Below, piece after piece: positions 13,848-17,520 of a stretch of 17,520 nt of DNA. Both the position numbers and the translations under genes were made by a program. The DNA lies in contig DATGHD010000072.1 of the NCBI GenBank assembly GCA_035308145.1, forward strand, positions 1 to 17,520, written 5' to 3'. The DNA comes from Roseiarcus sp035308145 (GTDB taxonomy: Bacteria > Pseudomonadota > Alphaproteobacteria > Rhizobiales > Beijerinckiaceae). The notes under the pieces were generated by a model. That model had not been told where the DNA came from. It worked only from the letters and a program-made list of their open reading frames with translations, and ran no database searches. The stretch's first letter is position 1, and every line of letters starts with the position of its first letter.

Positions 13848-15005
13848 GTGATCGAACCACCGCATCTCTTCCGGCCGCTGACATTGCGCGGCCTGACCCT
13901 CCCCAATCGCATCGCCGTCTCGCCGATGTGCCAATACAGCGCCGTCGACGGCGTGCCCCAGGACTGGCACATGCAGCATCTCGGCGGCTTCGCCGTCTCC
14001 GGCTCGGGCCTCGTCATGGCCGAAGCGACCGGCGTCGAGCCGATCGGCCGCATCACGCCCGGCTGCACGGGCCTTTATTCGGACGCCTGCGAGCGCGAAT
14101 TCGGCCGGATCATCCGGTTCGTCAAAGGCGTCGGCCTGGCGCGGGTCGGCATCCAGCTCGCTCACGCCGGCCGCAAGGCCTCGTGCGCGCCACCCTGGTT
14201 CGGCGGCAAGCCGCTGCCGCCCGGCGACCTCGACGCGTGGCGGACCGTCTCGGCGTCGAGCGTTCCTTTCGCGCCGGACTGGCCGGCGCCCAAGGCGGCT
14301 GACGAGGATGATCTGGCGCGGCTGCGCCAAAGCTTCGTCGAGGCGACGCTGCGCGCGCTCCGCGCCGATTTTGATCTCGTCGAAATCCATTGCGCGCATG
14401 GCTACCTGCTTCATCAATTCCTGTCGCCGCTCGCCAATCGCCGGACCGACGCCTATGGCGGCTCGCTCGAAAACCGCATGCGTTTCCCGCTCGAGATCAT
14501 TCGGGCCGTTCGACATGCCTGGCCTGAGGATAAGCCGCTCGGCATCCGCATCAGCGCGACCGACTGGGCCGACGGCGGGTTCAATCCCGACGAGGCGGTT
14601 CGCTTCGTCGCGGCGGCGAAGGCCGCCGGCGTCGATTATGTCTGCGTCTCTTCGGGCGGCATGACGCCGCAAGGCGTTCCGCCGGCGATCACGCCGGGCT
14701 ACCAGGTTCAGTTTGCGGCGAAGATCCGCCGCGAGACGGGCATCGTCACCCGCGCCGTCGGCATGATCGTCGATCCGCATCAGGCCGAAGCGATCCTCGC
14801 CGAAGAGCAAGCGGACTTCGTCGCTTTAGCGCGCGCCCTGCTCGATAATCCGCGTTGGGCCTGGCATGCGGCGGACGCGCTCGGCTTCCCTCAGCTCGCG
14901 CCGTGCCCGCCGCAATATCGCCGCGCGCGCCCCGAGAGCTGGCCGGGCGCCGCTTTGCGGCCGCTGAACCGCGAGGCCGCCCCCGTCGCCGTCGCCGCGC
15001 AATAG
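13848..15005 (+). CDS. Old yellow enzyme family NADH:flavin oxidoreductase (YqjM-like)
   Basis: A 385-residue FMN-dependent TIM-barrel protein. It matches the YqjM/thermophilic-like class: Cys28 and Tyr30 in SPMCQYSA, QLAHAGRK (H106), the substrate-binding pair His181/His184 in HCAHGYLLHQF, and the DAYGGSLENR segment. Such enzymes reduce activated C=C bonds of enones or act in xenobiotic or oxidative-stress metabolism, in the cytoplasm. The start is GTG at 13848 with a CGGAG site 7 bases upstream. The tail after residue 350 is a normal C-terminal arm. It is followed 9 bp later by the dehydrogenase gene, so the two probably form an operon. The physiological substrate is not deducible. Confidence 0.93.
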   Translation: MIEPPHLFRPLTLRGLTLPNRIAVSPMCQYSAVDGVPQDWHMQHLGGFAVSGSGLVMAEATGVEPIGRITPGCTGLYSDACEREFGRIIRFVKGVGLARVGIQLAHAGRKASCAPPWFGGKPLPPGDLDAWRTVSASSVPFAPDWPAPKAADEDDLARLRQSFVEATLRALRADFDLVEIHCAHGYLLHQFLSPLANRRTDAYGGSLENRMRFPLEIIRAVRHAWPEDKPLGIRISATDWADGGFNPDEAVRFVAAAKAAGVDYVCVSSGGMTPQGVPPAITPGYQVQFAAKIRRETGIVTRAVGMIVDPHQAEAILAEEQADFVALARALLDNPRWAWHAADALGFPQLAPCPPQYRRARPESWPGAALRPLNREAAPVAVAAQ

Positions 15006-15014
15006 GCGCGCGGC

Positions 15015-15947
15015 ATGGCGAAAAGAATCGTCTTCGTCGATTGCAACGATCAACTGCAACGGGTCTTCGACGACGTCTCGCCGCGCTATGCGGCGCGCGT
15101 CGAGGTCAACAGGCGGCCCTTCACGAGCGCCGATCTGCCGCGTCTCCTCGAAGGCTGCTCGATTTGTATCGACGATCACTCGTACATGCCGACCGAGATG
15201 GTCGCGCGCTGCCCGAGCTTAAGCCACATCGTCTTTCTCGGCACCGGGCCGCAGAGCTACATGGACCTTGAGGCGCTGGCTAAGCTCGGCGTCACGGTGC
15301 ACGCGATCAGGAACTATGGCGACACCGCGGTCGCCGAGCACGCGATCGCCCTGATGTTCGCGGCGGCGCGCGACCTTGCCGCGATGGATCGCGAAATCCG
15401 CAGCGGCCTCTGGCGGCCGCGCGAGGGCGTTGAGCTCAAAGGCAAGCGGCTCGGCATCGTCGGCCTCGGCGGCATCGGCGCGGAAGCCGCGCGGATGGGC
15501 TTAGGACTCGGCATGGAAGTCGTCGGCTGGAGCCGGACGCCGCGGCCGCCATCGCCGATCAAGCAAATCCCGATCGACGATCTTTTGAAGACGGCGGATG
15601 TCGTGTCCCTGCATCTCGCGCTGACGCCGGAAACCAAGGGCTTCCTCAGCCGCGAGCGTCTCGCCTTGATGAAGCCCGGGGCGATCCTCATCAACACGGC
15701 GCGCGGCGCACTCGTCGACGAGGCGGCGCTGATCGAGGCGCTGAACGAAGGGCGCTTGCGGCGCGCCGGCCTCGACGTCTTCGCGCTCGAGCCGTTGAAG
15801 AAGGATCATCCTTTGGCGGCCCACGAAGCCGTGACGCTCAGCGCCCATTCCGGCTTTCGTACTTACGAAGCCTCCGTTACGCTGCTGACCCGCGCGCTCG
15901 ACATTGTCCAGCGGCTGGCGGAGGAGGCGGCGAGCGCTCGGGCCTGA
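15015..15947 (+). CDS. D-isomer-specific 2-hydroxyacid dehydrogenase
   Basis: A 310-residue NAD(P)-dependent enzyme. The Rossmann motif GLGGIG (150-155) is followed by a dinucleotide-binding segment ending in WSR (residues 172-174), where an Arg instead of an acidic residue might favour NADPH. The catalytic triad is visible: Arg230 in NTARGALVDE, Glu259 in FALEPL and His278 in SAHSGFRT. The family interconverts 2-oxoacids and D-2-hydroxyacids (glyoxylate, phosphoglycerate, phosphonates and others). It starts 9 bp after the oxidoreductase gene without a strong ribosome binding site. Substrate cannot be assigned. Confidence 0.93.
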   Translation: MAKRIVFVDCNDQLQRVFDDVSPRYAARVEVNRRPFTSADLPRLLEGCSICIDDHSYMPTEMVARCPSLSHIVFLGTGPQSYMDLEALAKLGVTVHAIRNYGDTAVAEHAIALMFAAARDLAAMDREIRSGLWRPREGVELKGKRLGIVGLGGIGAEAARMGLGLGMEVVGWSRTPRPPSPIKQIPIDDLLKTADVVSLHLALTPETKGFLSRERLALMKPGAILINTARGALVDEAALIEALNEGRLRRAGLDVFALEPLKKDHPLAAHEAVTLSAHSGFRTYEASVTLLTRALDIVQRLAEEAASARA

Positions 15948-15966
15948 TGGGAGCGCCGTCATTTTA

Positions 15967-16050
15967 GAGGAGCCCAAAGGGCGACGAGGCAATCTTGGGA
16001 ATCGCGGCGGCTCTAAGGATTGCTTCGTCGCTCCGCTCCTCGCAATGACG
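15967..16050. repeat. REP-like imperfect palindrome
   Basis: The left arm (15967-15994) and the right arm (16018-16041, extended by GCAATGACG to 16050) are imperfect inverted copies of a GAGGAGC...GCGACGA.GCAATC motif. A 23-bp spacer separates them. This motif type is known as a dispersed intergenic repeat in many alphaproteobacterial genomes. It lies between convergent or independent genes and could act as a bidirectional terminator or mRNA stabiliser. A half copy recurs at 17126-17155. Confidence 0.75.
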
Positions 16051-16129
16051 AACGCGTACGCATCTAGGGCAGAGTTGCCTGCGCTGCTCTTAAGCGCCAG
16101 AACTCCATTGATTGCTTGGCGAGTATTTT

Positions 16130-16249
16130 GCGCGGCATGAATTCGAACTCAAGGACGATGCGCTTCGCGCATCGCCGCCGGAGGCGGTCAACCAAAGGAC
16201 GTCTTAGACGACCCTTTGGTTGATCCTTGACTTCGAATTCATCCCGCGC
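16130..16249. repeat. Nested 120-bp inverted repeat element
   Basis: Outer arms of 26 bp (16130-16155 and 16224-16249) match 24/26 in inverted orientation, around the core TGAATTCGAA. Inside lie a GATGCGC/GCGCATC hairpin, a CCGCC/GGCGG hairpin, and a perfect 11-bp pair (TCAACCAAAGG at 16188-16198 and CCTTTGGTTGA at 16213-16223). As single-stranded DNA or RNA the whole segment would fold into one branched structure. It has no coding potential. It resembles a small palindromic mobile unit (REP/BIME or MITE-like). Confidence 0.75.
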
Positions 16250-16321
16250 TTTCGCTCCGCCATGCAAACAATGGGGAAATCCGCTCTCGCGCGAAGTTTC
16301 ATATGGGCAAGCCCTGACGCG

Positions 16322-16347
16322 TCCTTAAGTTCGAATTTATCTCGCGC
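16322..16347 (+). repeat. Solo direct copy of the 26-bp arm of the nested palindrome
   Basis: This stretch matches the right arm (16224-16249) at 22 of 26 positions, with the core TTCGAATTTATC followed by CGCGC. It lies about 55 bp upstream of the RraA-like gene. A weaker look-alike, sharing the TCCTTGAGTTCGA start and the final CGCGC, is at 13784-13809 upstream of the flavin oxidoreductase gene. Confidence 0.6.
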
Positions 16348-16401
16348 AAAAATGCTCGTTCGCCAAAACTCCTCACGTCACAACTCTCGCCCGGCCAAAT
16401 C

Positions 16402-17097
16402 ATGACCAGACATCCCTTCACCGCCGCCGATCTTCAGCTTCTTACGCGCTGGGACACGCCGACCATCTGCAACGGCCTCGAACTCGTCGCGCCCGAGCGG
16501 CGCGCGATCGGCTTCACCGTCGAGCCGATGGTCGCGGCGGATCGGAAGCTCGCCCCGATCGTCGGCCTTGCGCGGACCGGCCTCATTCGGGCGAAGGAAA
16601 AGCCGCGCGGGGCGATCCCGTCGCGCGAAGAATGGTACGATTATGTCGCCGCCGACGGCCTGCCGACCATCGCGGTGATCCAGGACATCGACGACAAGCC
16701 CGGCTATGGCGCCTTCTGGGGCGAGGTGCAATCGACGGCGCATCTCGCGCTCGGCGTCAAAGGCTGCGTCACCAATGGATCGTTCCGCGACCTCGACATG
16801 CTCGCGCCGGGCTTCCAGATTCTCGGCGGGCGGATCGGCCCAAGCCACGCGCACGTCCATATGGTGCAAATGCGCTGCGACGCGAATGTCTTCGGCATGC
16901 TGGCGAGGCATGACGACGTGATCCACGCCGATTTTCACGGCGCGGTCGTGATCCCTGCGGATGCGGTCATAAGGCTGCCCGAGGCGATCGAGACAATCGC
17001 CCGGCGCGAGAAAGCGATCCTCGACGCCGCCCGCGCGCCGGGGTTTGACAGCGCCAAGATGCGCGAGGCGCTGAAGCGGGCGAGTGAGATTCATTGA
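16402..17097 (+). CDS. RraA-like protein (HMG/CHA aldolase-type family)
   Basis: A 231-residue cytoplasmic protein of the RraA/dimethylmenaquinone methyltransferase-like superfamily. It has NGLE (24-27) near the N-terminus, then the family core GEVQSTAHLALGVKGCVTNG and FRDLDML, with Arg129 and Asp130 as the expected substrate/metal-site residues. Members include 4-hydroxy-4-methyl-2-oxoglutarate aldolases, oxaloacetate decarboxylases and the RNase E regulator RraA; many annotated 'methyltransferases' of this family are misnamed. The insertion around residues 68-85 (PRGAIPSREEWYDY) is longer than in small RraA proteins and fits the larger sugar-acid or aromatic-pathway subgroup. The start is ATG at 16402 with no strong ribosome binding site. 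Exact reaction unknown. Confidence 0.85.
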   Translation: MTRHPFTAADLQLLTRWDTPTICNGLELVAPERRAIGFTVEPMVAADRKLAPIVGLARTGLIRAKEKPRGAIPSREEWYDYVAADGLPTIAVIQDIDDKPGYGAFWGEVQSTAHLALGVKGCVTNGSFRDLDMLAPGFQILGGRIGPSHAHVHMVQMRCDANVFGMLARHDDVIHADFHGAVVIPADAVIRLPEAIETIARREKAILDAARAPGFDSAKMREALKRASEIH

Positions 17098-17125
17098 GGC
17101 TAACGCGGAAACGCGCACTTTCCAT

Positions 17126-17155
17126 CATTGCGAGGAGCCCGAAGGGCGACGAAGC
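17126..17155 (+). repeat. Half copy of the REP-like motif
   Basis: CATTGCGAGGAGCCCGAAGG and the following GCGACGAAGC match the outer and left-arm sequence of the palindrome at 15967-16050. No inverted partner is found within the next 100 bp. It lies 28 bp after the stop of the RraA-like gene. Confidence 0.65.
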
Positions 17156-17278
17156 CGCGATATCGTCGGTCCTCCGAGATTTTCGTCGATCCCGCTCCTA
17201 TAAACTCGACCGGAGCCAACCGACTTCTTCGTCAGCGTTTAGGCCGTTGCAACGTGTCGAAATTCACCGCCTCGTATT

Positions 17279-17520
17279 CTAGAGCGTTCTGCATTTAGGT
17301 ATACGCGTATCCTGCATTTCTGAGATAGTTTGCGCACTCGCTTGGGTCGAGTTGAGCAAGGGCGTCTGCGAGAGCTTCAGCGTCGAAGGATCGTGGCGCG
17401 GCCTTTCGTATGAGAGTTTTGAGTTTGGCGAAGAGCTGCTCGATCGGGTTGAGATCGGGCGAGTATTTGGGGAGAAAGAGGAGCCGCGCGCCCGCGGCCT
17501 TGATCGCCTTTCGGACGGCC
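17279..17520 (-). mobile_element. IS630-like insertion sequence, one end
   Basis: The transposase stop is only about 15 bp from a TAGAGCGTTCTGC sequence beginning near 17280. That is where the terminal inverted repeat, next to a duplicated TA target, would be expected for this family. The partner end is outside the window, so the boundary is an estimate. Confidence 0.5.
17295..17520 (-). CDS. IS630-family transposase, C-terminal part (cut by window edge)
   Basis: The last 74 codons are in the window, running on the minus strand to a TAA at 17297-17295. The translation contains LLFLPKYSPDLNPIEQLFAK, the C-terminal DDE block of IS630-type transposases with the catalytic Glu in NPIEQ, and ends ANYLRNAGYAYT. 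This matches the usual C-terminus of alphaproteobacterial IS630 OrfB-like proteins. The N-terminal part lies beyond position 17520, so completeness cannot be judged. Confidence 0.9.
   Translation of the reverse strand, partial: AVRKAIKAAGARLLFLPKYSPDLNPIEQLFAKLKTLIRKAAPRSFDAEALADALAQLDPSECANYLRNAGYAYT

Noticed and set aside
13310..14068. 252-codon minus-strand frame covering the tRNA fragment and the Doc remnant
   Set aside because: It reads through a tRNA-like sequence and antisense to the Doc-like frame; no coding features.
13641..14810. Long open frame on the minus strand (389 codons) opposite the flavin oxidoreductase
   Set aside because: It is the antisense shadow of a clear old-yellow-enzyme gene; the translation is Arg/Asp/Ala-rich with no domain, a usual artefact in GC-rich DNA.
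16130..16249. CRISPR array
   Set aside because: The arms are inverted, not regularly spaced direct repeats, and only two or three copies exist; no cas genes are present.
16378..17118. 246-codon minus-strand frame opposite the RraA-like gene
   Set aside because: Antisense shadow; the plus-strand frame carries the recognisable RraA core.

Overview
The window looks like chromosomal DNA of a GC-rich alphaproteobacterium, most likely a hyphomicrobialean of the Beijerinckiaceae/Methylocystaceae type. This is inferred from base composition, the style of the proteins (Tat-exported copper proteins, CcdA/TlpA/CcmG modules), a dispersed imperfect palindrome of the CATTGCGAGGAGC type, and an IS630-like transposase end. 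No rRNA or complete tRNA is present, so the taxonomic call is tentative.

Positions 1-13059 are a single minus-strand block of about 20 tightly packed genes, nearly all for export, copper handling or periplasmic thiol chemistry. In transcription order: a small Met/Cys/His-rich secreted protein, a multicopper oxidase with a Met-rich insert, a DUF411 protein, a CcmG-like thioredoxin, a small Cys-containing membrane protein, a TlpA-like thioredoxin, CcdA, CopC, CopD, SCO, a PCu(A)C chaperone, a second SCO, an unknown Tat-exported protein with a CC/DCxH motif, a DsbA-like protein, a cytochrome c with a C-terminal accessory domain, a stand-alone copy of that domain, and a DUF2306-like membrane protein. 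After a 344-bp gap come two tiny membrane proteins and the first 19 codons of another gene that leaves the window. Several junctions are ATGA overlaps or gaps under 20 bp, which implies one or a few long transcripts. A plausible reading is copper oxidation/detoxification (oxidase, DUF411), copper passage through CopC/CopD, and delivery by PCu(A)C and two SCO proteins to a cuproenzyme. CcdA, TlpA, CcmG and DsbA would set the thiol state of the CXXC/CXXXC carriers.

Positions 13060-13750 form a junction. A palindromic terminator is followed by the 3' half of a tRNA gene (probably tRNA-Arg, minus strand, with CCA). This abuts a Doc/Fic-type toxin gene that has lost its start and has a degenerate active-site motif. 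The arrangement resembles a tRNA attachment-site scar.

Positions 13751-17520 hold three ordinary metabolic genes on the plus strand: an old-yellow-enzyme family oxidoreductase, a D-2-hydroxyacid dehydrogenase and an RraA-like protein. They are separated by repeat-rich intergenic DNA (a REP-like palindrome, a nested 120-bp inverted repeat and related copies). The right edge cuts an IS630-family transposase gene.
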